Assembly (NCBI GenBank): GCA_017451975.1
Contig: JAFTNI010000055.1
Span: 1 to 6,150, forward strand
Source: Clostridia bacterium
GTDB taxonomy: Bacteria; Bacillota; Clostridia; Oscillospirales; CAG-272
Direction: 5' to 3'
Length of the DNA: 6,150 nt
Program-made: the position numbers and the translations under genes
The notes under the pieces: model-generated
What the model was told of the DNA's origin: nothing
Database searches by the model: none
Seen by the model: the letters and a program-made list of their open reading frames with translations, nothing else
In this document: in pieces, positions 1 through 4,913 of the stretch
Numbering within the stretch: position 1 is the first letter of the stretch
Layout: every line of letters begins with the position of its first letter

Positions 1-444
1 ATATTCCCGCGGAATAAATTCTATATCGCCGTAGCCGATATTCTCTGCATAATGGAAAGCAGTGCTGTTCAGAACGGCGTCAACCTTACTTCTGTAATCT
101 CTGCCTATTCTGTCGGCGGTGTTCCAGCGCGCGAGTACACGGTCTTTATAAGTATCTATATGCAGCTTGCCCCACATATCTATCATAAGGTTAAAGCTGC
201 TGTCTGCACTGCTTGGCGAGGTTATAAATGCATGATAATAACCGTCTTTAAAGCTGAAGGATATTCGCTCTATTTCAAAATCTGTGCCGCCATAATTTTT
301 TTCAAGATGCTTCTCTGCCGCGTTCGTTGCAACCATTTTCGATATCGGGTTGCCCACAAGCCCGTTTGCAAACCAGCATACGCCCAGAATGAGCACGAGC
401 GCAAGGATGAAAGCAGATATTTTGAGTATTCGTTTTTTCATCAT
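1..444 (-). CDS. YfjL-like membrane-anchored protein, 3' end beyond window
   Basis: The visible part is 148 codons, open to the left edge, so the C-terminus is missing. The start is the ATG at 444-442, with a second ATG directly after it (MMKK). AGGAG at 454-450 lies 5 bases before the first ATG and 8 before the second, so either could be used. The start overlaps the anti-sigma stop codon as ATGA, which implies translational coupling. Residues 4-27 are one hydrophobic segment (KRILKIS then AFILALVLILGVCWF), either a membrane anchor or an uncleaved signal. After it come the GNP motif (31-33), a helix ending in LEKNY, then FSFKDGYYHAFITSPSSADSSF and D97-x-Y-x3-V with WNTADR (107-112). This pattern matches what I know of the YfjL-like family of Firmicutes, an extracytoplasmic protein of unknown biochemical role. 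Its position third in a sigma/anti-sigma operon suggests a part in envelope sensing, but that is inference. Family assignment is by recalled motif pattern, not by search. Confidence 0.82.
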   Translation of the reverse strand, partial: MMKKRILKISAFILALVLILGVCWFANGLVGNPISKMVATNAAEKHLEKNYGGTDFEIERISFSFKDGYYHAFITSPSSADSSFNLMIDMWGKLHIDTYKDRVLARWNTADRIGRDYRSKVDAVLNSTAFHYAENIGYGDIEFIPREY

Positions 445-992
445 TTTTTCTCCTTTCTGAGTGCGAAATGCAAAAGAAACGCGATTATAATTCCTACAAA
501 CACAAAAACACTGTAAATCAAAGTCCAAAGGAATGCCGAATATATGTCTAGCTCAACCAAGTTGAAAACGCACAAAAACATATCTATAACAAGCAGTAGC
601 AGCGGCATTTTATAAATCGCCTTCCATTTGAACACGTAATAGCCGAAAACGCCTACAACGGGCATAATCAGGCTGTTATACATCAGGTTTTCGCCGCCCG
701 TCCAGCTGAAGCCGAGAAAAACGAAGAAAATTATAAGTGAATAAGAAAGCATATAAAACTCCCTGTTCATCCGCTTCATTATTTTTTTGAAAGGTTTTGC
801 ATCGTCTATATTATCGGCGGGTTTCTTTTCGATTGCCGCAAACGCTCCTTCTGCTTTAAGCGCTTCAAATTCCGCTTCACACTCCGCACATTCCGCCAGG
901 TGAGCTCTTATATATTTTGCCGTTTCTGGGCTTACCATATCCTCTACGTAAAGCGGTAAAAGATCTCTTACAATATAGCATTCAGTTTTCAC
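441..992 (-). CDS. Zinc-finger (zf-HC2) membrane anti-sigma factor
   Basis: A 183-residue protein. The N-terminus carries the anti-sigma zinc-finger signature: C5, then H31-x3-C35-x2-C38. In this family the site binds zinc and the domain holds the ECF sigma factor inactive at the membrane. After a charged linker (~40-78) there are about four hydrophobic segments, near 82-97, 105-122, 129-147 and 151-177, followed by a basic tail (RKEKK). This is a multi-pass protein, unlike the single-span anti-sigma factors such as RsiW. The start is GTG at 992-990, chosen because a full GGAGGT lies 8 bases upstream and the CYIVRDLLPLY motif follows at once. It overlaps the end of the sigma gene by 11 bases, so the two are probably made in a fixed ratio. 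Its stop overlaps the start of the next gene. No extracytoplasmic sensor domain is apparent, so the signal may enter through the membrane segments or through the YfjL-like partner (inference). Confidence 0.93.
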   Translation of the reverse strand: MKTECYIVRDLLPLYVEDMVSPETAKYIRAHLAECAECEAEFEALKAEGAFAAIEKKPADNIDDAKPFKKIMKRMNREFYMLSYSLIIFFVFLGFSWTGGENLMYNSLIMPVVGVFGYYVFKWKAIYKMPLLLLVIDMFLCVFNLVELDIYSAFLWTLIYSVFVFVGIIIAFLLHFALRKEKK

Positions 993-1485
993 GGTTATTT
1001 ACCTCCAATCCTTCCAGAATTTTCTTTCTCGCGCGGTGATAGGTGACACAAGCCCAGTTTTCGCTCTTGCCGAAAATCTGCGCTATCTGCTTGAACGAAA
1101 GCTCTGCATACACGCGCCACATAAACACTTCCCTATACGGCTCGCCTATTTCGTGCAGAACCTTTTGGATTCTTTCCACTTCGTCGCGCCTTGCAAGCTC
1201 CTCTTCCACGCCGGGCGAAACGTCTGGCAGCATTGCAAGCTCCTCTTCCTCTACGCGCTCAGTGCGGTTATTTTTCTTTACGTACGAATAATAGCAATTT
1301 TTCGCTATCTGGCAAAGCCAGACGCGCACGCCGCAATCGCCGCGGAAGCTGTTTATAGATTTCATAGCCTTGAAAAAGGTTTCGCTTGTAATTTCCTCGG
1401 CTATGTGGGCATTGCCCGAAAGCCGCAGAATATACAGGTAAACGTCGTTGAAATAGGTATTGTATATTTGCTCAAAATCTGTCAC
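982..1485 (-). CDS. ECF-type RNA polymerase sigma factor
   Basis: A 167-residue sigma-70 family protein of normal ECF size. Region 2 spans about residues 7-72: YNTYFNDVYLYILRLSGN, then AEEITSETFFKAM, the DNA-melting and -10 recognition part, and WLCQIAKNCYYSYVKK. A short acidic linker (VEEEELAMLPD) leads to region 4 (~105-158), with EPYREVFMWRVYAELSFKQI and the helix-turn-helix ending in VTYHRARKKIL, which reads the -35 element. It directs RNA polymerase core to a dedicated promoter set and should be released from the membrane by signal-dependent loss of the anti-sigma encoded next to it. The start is GTG (1485-1483). GGGGGTGAT lies just upstream and is close to the ideal anti-16S match AAGGAGGTGAT. 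This is the first gene of its operon. I cannot assign an ECF subgroup or regulon. No clear ECF autoregulatory motif was recognised upstream, only a sigmaA-like -10. Confidence 0.96.
   Translation of the reverse strand: MTDFEQIYNTYFNDVYLYILRLSGNAHIAEEITSETFFKAMKSINSFRGDCGVRVWLCQIAKNCYYSYVKKNNRTERVEEEELAMLPDVSPGVEEELARRDEVERIQKVLHEIGEPYREVFMWRVYAELSFKQIAQIFGKSENWACVTYHRARKKILEGLEVNNREN
1001..1006 (-). promoter_or_regulatory. Strong ribosome binding site fixing the anti-sigma GTG start
   Basis: The minus strand reads GGAGGT followed by 8 bases (AAATAACC) and then GTG. It lies inside the last codons of the sigma gene and decides the non-ATG start of the anti-sigma gene. Confidence 0.85.
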
Positions 1486-1546
1486 TCTATCACCCCCTTC
1501 ACCTATAAGACTCCGAAAAGAAGAATTTCTTACAATCTTTTTTATA

Positions 1547-1574
1547 ATTATATCATATTTTTCTTTTTATTTAA
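1547..1574 (-). promoter_or_regulatory. Possible sigmaA-type promoter of the sigma/anti-sigma operon
   Basis: The minus strand has a perfect -10 hexamer TATAAT (1552-1547), about 60 bases before the sigma GTG. The best -35 at usual spacing is a poor TTAAAT (1574-1569, 16-base spacer). The DNA is very AT-rich, so chance hits are likely. A weak -35 could also mean the operon depends on another factor, including its own sigma. Confidence 0.35.
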
Positions 1575-1605
1575 GCCTTTTGAAGTATAAATTTGAACAA
1601 ATATA

Positions 1606-1635
1606 AAAACAAGCGGCTATAAAACCGCTTGTTTT
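1606..1635 (-). terminator. Rho-independent terminator (copy 1 of a matched pair)
   Basis: Arms AAAACAAGCGG (1606-1616) and CCGCTTGTTTT (1625-1635) form a perfect 11-bp stem with an 8-base loop (CTATAAAA). Read on the minus strand, the stem is followed by a U-rich run (TTTTTATATTT). It should end transcripts coming from the oxidoreductase gene 50 bases upstream and insulate the sigma operon. The outer A/T pairs mean it may also work weakly on the plus strand. It is nearly identical to the hairpin at 4359-4385. Confidence 0.88.
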
Positions 1636-1685
1636 CCTTTATATCATAAAAATTGCTCTGTATGCGTAGGCGATCTTCGCGTTTA

Positions 1686-2984
1686 TTATTCGTTGACCAA
1701 CCCGAAGGCAGTGAAGTATTCGTCTATACTCTCGACCGTATCCTCATGTCTCGATTTTTCGGCCGCAAAGCCGATAAGATGATTTTTGACAGAAATATCG
1801 ATATCTGCCGCACAAAATCCGCTGTAATTTCCGATTAAATAATCGTAAAGCTCGCGGATAAGACCTTCATCGCCTCCGCCGTGACCGCTCAAAATGCTTT
1901 CATCATTTGAAATTATCGGTATCTCGGCGCTCTTTCCATCATCAAAGGTGTATACGTTTATCTTATCGCTATCCATGTAAGCAAAGAGTTCGCCCTTCGT
2001 GCCGAAGATCCTGATGTATCTGCCGCCTTTATTAAACGCATTCATATTAAGTGTCACGTTCGCACCGCTCTTGAACTGCATATTGACAGTCTGATGGTCG
2101 ACGACGTCGTTGTTGGCATGATAAACACACAACCCGTAATCGGTGGTATTCAGCGCTGTCATAACCTCTTGGTCCGTCGGTATATCCGCCGTGGAGATAC
2201 CGCGCGTGCAGGCGGGCCTGAACCAAGTGTTATCCTTGCTCTCGTAATAAAGCTTTCTGCAGTTATACGGGCAGCTATCCTCTATCGGACAATTGCCGTC
2301 AATGCATCTTTTCGGTGCGCCCTCGGGCGCATATTTCGGCGTAAAGTACGTAAGCTTTCCGAATGACTGTATCTTATCGCAAGGCTCGTCTAAAAGCCAC
2401 TGCAGAATATCCAGGTCGTGGCAGCATTTGGCAAGAAGCATGGGCGATGTTTCCTTTTCGCTGTGCCAGTTACCGCGGACATAGCTGTGGCTTTGATGCA
2501 CGTTTCCCACTCCCTCAACGTGAAGAACAGACATAATGTCACCTATCGTGCCATCCATTATTATTTTTTTGACCTTCTTAAAAAAGGGCGTATACCTCAA
2601 AACGTGACAAACCAGGATTTTCACGCCTTTTTTCTCTGCCGCCAAAAGAATATCCGCACACTCCTTCGGGGTCGGTGCCACAGGCTTTTCAAGAAGAATA
2701 TCGTAACCGAGCTCGATAGCCTTCATAGCAGGCACATAATGCATTTCGTCCATCGTAGTGATGACCGCAATATCTGCCATTTTAGGCCTTGAGAGTATTT
2801 CTTCCCAGCCGTTAAAGCACATATCATCAGGTATGCCGTGCTTGTTTTTGATATTATTTCTTCTGTTTTCAATAGGCTCCGCCACACCAACAACCTTAAA
2901 CCGATCCTTCATGGCAAGCATTTTGTTTGTGTAAGCTTTGCCTCTGATTCCCGCTCCGATCAAAATTACCGAATATTTCTTCAT
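1686..2984 (-). CDS. Gfo/Idh/MocA-family NAD(P)-dependent oxidoreductase
   Basis: A 432-residue protein. The N-terminus is a Rossmann nucleotide-binding fold with GAGIRG at 10-15, and the family's EKP motif (99-101, in LLEKPVAPTP) includes the lysine that usually sits at the active site. HVLRYTPFFKKVKKII and GTIGDI (127-150) and KCCHDLDILQW (186-196, with the conserved H189-D190-x-D192) lead into the C-terminal substrate-binding alpha/beta domain, which ends with GHGGGDEGLIRELYDYL (368-383). Such enzymes oxidise or reduce sugars, inositols, or sugar amides and acids, or retain NAD for glycoside cleavage; the substrate cannot be read from sequence. Four cysteines (227, 232, 238, 242) sit in an insertion beginning RCIDGNC, with C259 nearby. 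They could bind a metal or form a structural knuckle, as in several Gfo/Idh/MocA subgroups (inference). The ATG start has AAGGAG 8 bases upstream. The gene is divergent from the AraC regulator, which probably controls it, and a terminator follows. Confidence 0.94.
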   Translation of the reverse strand: MKKYSVILIGAGIRGKAYTNKMLAMKDRFKVVGVAEPIENRRNNIKNKHGIPDDMCFNGWEEILSRPKMADIAVITTMDEMHYVPAMKAIELGYDILLEKPVAPTPKECADILLAAEKKGVKILVCHVLRYTPFFKKVKKIIMDGTIGDIMSVLHVEGVGNVHQSHSYVRGNWHSEKETSPMLLAKCCHDLDILQWLLDEPCDKIQSFGKLTYFTPKYAPEGAPKRCIDGNCPIEDSCPYNCRKLYYESKDNTWFRPACTRGISTADIPTDQEVMTALNTTDYGLCVYHANNDVVDHQTVNMQFKSGANVTLNMNAFNKGGRYIRIFGTKGELFAYMDSDKINVYTFDDGKSAEIPIISNDESILSGHGGGDEGLIRELYDYLIGNYSGFCAADIDISVKNHLIGFAAEKSRHEDTVESIDEYFTAFGLVNE

Positions 2985-3009
2985 AAATATCTCTCCTTGC
3001 CATTGATTT

Positions 3010-3039
3010 TTGTTTATATTTATTTTATCATAATATTAT
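3010..3039 (+). promoter_or_regulatory. Possible promoter of the AraC-type regulator gene
   Basis: TTGTTT (3010-3015), an 18-base spacer and TATTAT (3034-3039) precede the ATG at 3097 by roughly 60 bases. The -10 shares bases with the opposing -10 on the minus strand, so the two promoters would overlap back to back. This is a weak call in AT-rich DNA. Confidence 0.3.
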
Positions 3040-3040
3040 A
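3035..3040 (-). promoter_or_regulatory. Putative -10 element of the oxidoreductase promoter
   Basis: The minus strand reads TATAAT, 50 bases before the ATG at 2984. No good -35 hexamer is found at 16-18 bases; that position overlaps the inverted repeat at 3056-3078. This is the arrangement expected of an activator-dependent promoter, but the AT-rich background limits certainty. Confidence 0.4.
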
Positions 3041-3055
3041 CATAATAAAAGGACA

Positions 3056-3078
3056 AATATGCTGTTTTTTAGCATATT
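3056..3078. repeat. Inverted repeat in the divergent promoter region, possible operator
   Basis: AATATGCT (3056-3063) and AGCATATT (3071-3078) are a perfect 8-bp inverted repeat around GTTTTTT. It begins 15 bases upstream of the minus-strand -10 and ends 18 bases before the AraC start codon. It could be the regulator's binding site, covering the oxidoreductase -35 zone, or a leader hairpin near the regulator's ribosome binding site. AraC proteins usually bind direct repeats, so this role is unproven. Confidence 0.45.
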
Positions 3079-3096
3079 ATTGATTTTGGAGATAAA

Positions 3097-3906
3097 ATGG
3101 AAAGCACAATAAAGGAACTTGCGAAAGTCAGGTACAGTGCCGCGGCGGTAAAGACACTGCACTTTTACATAGAGCCGCACTCCTCCTGCTTCAGAATGCA
3201 CTGGCACGACCGATTGGAGATCATTCGTGTAAAAAGGGGCAGTATGACCGTGGTATTTGGCGGCAGCTCCGATTGCCTGAAGCAGGGCGAGATGAGCGTT
3301 TTTTTGCCTCGGACTGTCCACAAGGGCTATACGACAGACTCATTCGTTGAATACGATGTTATCATGTTTGACGTCAGAAGCTTTTATAACGAATCCGCCG
3401 TTTGCCGCAATAAGCTCCCACAGATATATAACGGTAATGCAAAATTCGAAACGATCATTTCAAAAAAAGAGACTCTGCGCTGTGCAGACGAAATATGTGA
3501 TGCCGAGGACCCGGGCTCTCTTAAGATGACCTCACTCATTTACGAGCTTTTATATCTGCTATTCGAGCATCACTTAACAGAGCTTCACACCGAGTTCAAG
3601 AGCAGTATTATGAAGATCATAGACTATATGGAGGAAAACTGCGCACTCGACCTTAACACAAAAACGCTATGCCGAAAATTCGGCTACAGTACCGGGCATT
3701 TTTGCAGAAAATTCAAGCGTGCGACGGGCGTTACACCTATGACCTACCTTAAAATTTACCGCTTGGAGCAAGCACTCCAAAAGCTCAAGGAGGGGAACCA
3801 AAGCATAGGCGAGATCGCCGCACAGTGCGGGTATTCCGATGCCAATTACTTTACAAGGTGCTTCAAAGCGCATTACGGTGTCCCTCCGAGATATTATAAA
3901 AAGTAA
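3097..3906 (+). CDS. AraC-family transcriptional regulator with cupin sensor domain
   Basis: A 269-residue protein. The N-terminal half is a cupin-type AraC_binding domain: RMHWHDRLEIIRVKRGSM (33-50), FGGSSDCLKQGEMSVFLP (54-71) and HKGYTTDS. The H35-x-H37 and E41 pattern is typical of sugar-sensing members. A helical linker (~140-165) leads to the C-terminal double helix-turn-helix (~172-267): first helix pair around LNTKTLCRKFGYSTGHFCRKF (187-207, ends included), second around IGEIAAQCGYSDANYFTRCF (237-256), closing with GVPPRYYKK. It probably binds a sugar or derivative and activates the divergent oxidoreductase gene. The ATG start has GGAG 5 bases upstream and gives a family-typical length. 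No terminator follows its TAA. The stop codon instead abuts a broken transporter gene on the opposite strand, so its transcript would run antisense into the metal repressor. The substrate is unknown. Confidence 0.95.
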   Translation: MESTIKELAKVRYSAAAVKTLHFYIEPHSSCFRMHWHDRLEIIRVKRGSMTVVFGGSSDCLKQGEMSVFLPRTVHKGYTTDSFVEYDVIMFDVRSFYNESAVCRNKLPQIYNGNAKFETIISKKETLRCADEICDAEDPGSLKMTSLIYELLYLLFEHHLTELHTEFKSSIMKIIDYMEENCALDLNTKTLCRKFGYSTGHFCRKFKRATGVTPMTYLKIYRLEQALQKLKEGNQSIGEIAAQCGYSDANYFTRCFKAHYGVPPRYYKK

Positions 3907-4015
3907 AAGTCGGCGGCATATAGTCGAGCAATATTTTCGAAAACGGAGAATTTACCGCATATAGCGCAGCCGCAATAACTGCAAGAAAAATTCCCTTTTT
4001 TGCTGAATTATTCAT
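3907..4015 (-). pseudogene. Truncated EamA/DMT-family transporter, N-terminal remnant only
   Basis: The frame starts with ATG at 4015-4013, overlapping the upstream repressor stop as ATGA. It reads MNNSAKKGIFLAVIAAAL, then YAVNSPFSKILLDYMPPT. This is the first membrane helix and the following N-x-P-F-S-K-x-L-L-D-Y-x-P-P-T motif of EamA/DMT ('10-TMS') transporters, which are normally about 280-320 residues with ten helices. Similarity stops near codon 36 (about 3908). From there the frame runs antisense into the 3' end of the AraC gene and meets a stop (TGA at 3865-3863) after 50 codons, the last 13 or so being meaningless (YNISEGHRNAL). The remaining nine or so helices are absent from the window. 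The start, coupling and translatable N-terminus are intact, so the loss is from rearrangement, not point decay. In intact relatives, CsoR-type repressors are often next to such exporters (from memory). It could in principle be a small real peptide, which I think unlikely. Confidence 0.8.
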
Positions 4016-4275
4016 ATCAATCTTTCAATCGCTCCTTTCAAATTCTCTATTGCCTCTTTATCGTTTTCCTTCACGGCATCTATAATGCAATGGTCTATGT
4101 GGTCTTTTAATATCACCTTGCTGACGTTGGTGATTTCAGAGCGCACTGCCGAAAGCTGAATAAGAACCTCGCTGCAATCGCGCCCTTCTTCAATCATTTT
4201 TTTAACGGCGTTCATATGCCCTATAGCGCGGGACATTCTGTTCAATACCGCTTTTGTATGTTCGTGTTTTTCCAT
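4012..4275 (-). CDS. CsoR/RcnR/FrmR-family metal-sensing transcriptional repressor
   Basis: An 87-residue all-helical repressor of the DUF156 family. Key residues are C34, H59 and C63 (DCSEVLIQLSAVRSE and DHIDHC), the Cys-His-Cys set used by copper-sensing CsoR and, with an extra N-terminal histidine, by nickel-sensing InrS. H4 and H6 could supply that extra ligand, so the metal is Cu(I) or Ni(II)/Co(II), undecided. R13, R16 and K25/K26 give the basic face used for DNA binding. I chose the ATG at 4275: AAAGGGG lies 7 bases upstream and residue 2 onward matches the family. An in-frame ATG at 4326 would add 17 residues, but it lies within the promoter spacer and would put the operator in coding sequence. 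Metal binding should release it from the palindrome directly upstream, so it controls itself and the following gene. That gene, a DMT transporter, is now only a stub. Confidence 0.94.
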   Translation of the reverse strand: MEKHEHTKAVLNRMSRAIGHMNAVKKMIEEGRDCSEVLIQLSAVRSEITNVSKVILKDHIDHCIIDAVKENDKEAIENLKGAIERLI

Positions 4276-4286
4276 ATAAAATCCCC

Positions 4287-4317
4287 TTTCAATATCCCCT
4301 ATGTGGGGATATTGAAA
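4287..4317. promoter_or_regulatory. Palindromic operator of the CsoR-type repressor
   Basis: TTTCAATATCCCC (4287-4299) and GGGGATATTGAAA (4305-4317) form a perfect 13-bp inverted repeat with 5 bases between (TATGT). The core ATATCCCC...GGGGATAT closely resembles known CsoR operators, which have G/C tracts flanked by AT in dyad form. It begins at the -10 hexamer and covers the expected transcription start, so bound repressor would block the promoter. It ends 11 bases before the start codon and touches the ribosome binding site. Confidence 0.85.
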
Positions 4318-4345
4318 ATATAGCATATTAACACCAAAATATCAA
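4317..4345 (-). promoter_or_regulatory. SigmaA-type promoter of the repressor operon
   Basis: Minus strand: -35 TTGATA (4345-4340), 17-base spacer, -10 TATATT (4322-4317). Spacing is ideal and both hexamers are near consensus. The operator follows with a one-base overlap, placing the predicted start site inside the palindrome. This makes the leader about 35 bases and supports the start codon at 4275. Confidence 0.8.
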
Positions 4346-4358
4346 TATATTATTAAAA

Positions 4359-4385
4359 AAACAAGCGGCTATAAACCGCTTGTTT
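4359..4385 (-). terminator. Rho-independent terminator (copy 2 of a matched pair)
   Basis: Arms AAACAAGCGG (4359-4368) and CCGCTTGTTT (4376-4385) form a perfect 10-bp stem with loop CTATAAA. On the minus strand a run of seven T follows CTTG. It lies 5 bases past the nicotinamidase stop and separates the NAD salvage operon from the repressor promoter. It differs from the hairpin at 1606-1635 essentially by one A in the loop. Confidence 0.9.
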
Positions 4386-4390
4386 CCTTA

Positions 4391-4903
4391 TTATTCATTT
4401 ATAACTGTCACTTGGCAAACCTTCATTGCTTCAAGCGCGTTTTTGTGGCTCTGCGGCGTTACGCCGGCGCAAGCCTTCGCATCAACTATAAGGGGAATTT
4501 CGGGGTAAAATGCTTTTACAAGCATAACATTGGAAATAACGCATATATCCGTGCAAAGGCCTATAAACTCTATGCTTTCAATATCGTCTTCGTTTCCGAG
4601 AACGGCAACGAGGTCTTTCGAGCCAAATGTCACTTTGTCTATTGCTTCGGTTTTTCGCAAGGCGTCAAGCTCGGCCCTTATCTGCCAGCCTTCCGTGCCC
4701 TTTATACAATGAGGAACAGGCAGGTTTTTGCCCTCCTGCGTTTCCATATAGTTTTCAAGGTGTGTATCCCTCGTGAAAAGAACCTTACCGTCGAAATTTT
4801 CAATAACACTTTTTACATACGGAACTATAGCCAGCGCCTCTTTTGTGCCGAGCGCGCCGTCTATAAAGTCGTTCTGCATATCAACAACTATAAGATATTT
4901 CAT
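4391..4903 (-). CDS. pncA: Nicotinamidase (isochorismatase-like cysteine hydrolase)
   Basis: A 170-residue protein of the isochorismatase-like hydrolase fold. It should convert nicotinamide to nicotinate plus ammonia in the cytoplasm. The catalytic triad is visible: D8 in YLIVVDMQNDF, K90 in DKVTFGS and C121 in GLCTDICVISN. Metal ligands are probably D46 and H48 (FTRDTH), E57 (ETQEG) and H65 (VPHC). The histidine at the third position of the mycobacterial enzyme is not there, and the Asp-His-Glu-His set fits the streptococcal type instead (from memory). The start is the ATG at 4903. An upstream in-frame ATG (5017) would overlap the pncB coding region by about 100 bases and add residues without family similarity. 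The ribosome site is a degenerate AAGGCGGGT, and the gap from the pncB stop is 10 bases, so the two are co-transcribed. Other hydrolases of this fold cannot be wholly excluded, but the neighbour strongly supports nicotinamidase. Confidence 0.9.
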   Translation of the reverse strand: MKYLIVVDMQNDFIDGALGTKEALAIVPYVKSVIENFDGKVLFTRDTHLENYMETQEGKNLPVPHCIKGTEGWQIRAELDALRKTEAIDKVTFGSKDLVAVLGNEDDIESIEFIGLCTDICVISNVMLVKAFYPEIPLIVDAKACAGVTPQSHKNALEAMKVCQVTVINE

Positions 4904-4913
4904 ATAACCCGCC

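Noticed and set aside
1036..1590. Plus-strand open frame of 184 codons
   Set aside because: Antisense to the clear ECF sigma gene and its leader; no domain or ribosome binding site was recognised.
1641..3904. Similar 14-mers ATATCATAAAAATT (1641) and ATATTATAAAAAGT (3891) as target-site duplications around the inserted cassette
   Set aside because: Only 12 of 14 bases match in AT-rich DNA, and the right copy encodes the conserved RYYKK end of the AraC protein, so chance is enough. No transposase or integrase is present.
3916..3964. Direct repeat GCATATAG at 3916 and 3957
   Set aside because: Eight bases within the transporter stub, falling in coding sequence for DYM and LYA; too short to mean more.
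4276..4326. Longer start for the CsoR-type repressor (17 extra residues)
   Set aside because: The extra codons consist of the -10 element and operator palindrome; a good ribosome site precedes the ATG at 4275.
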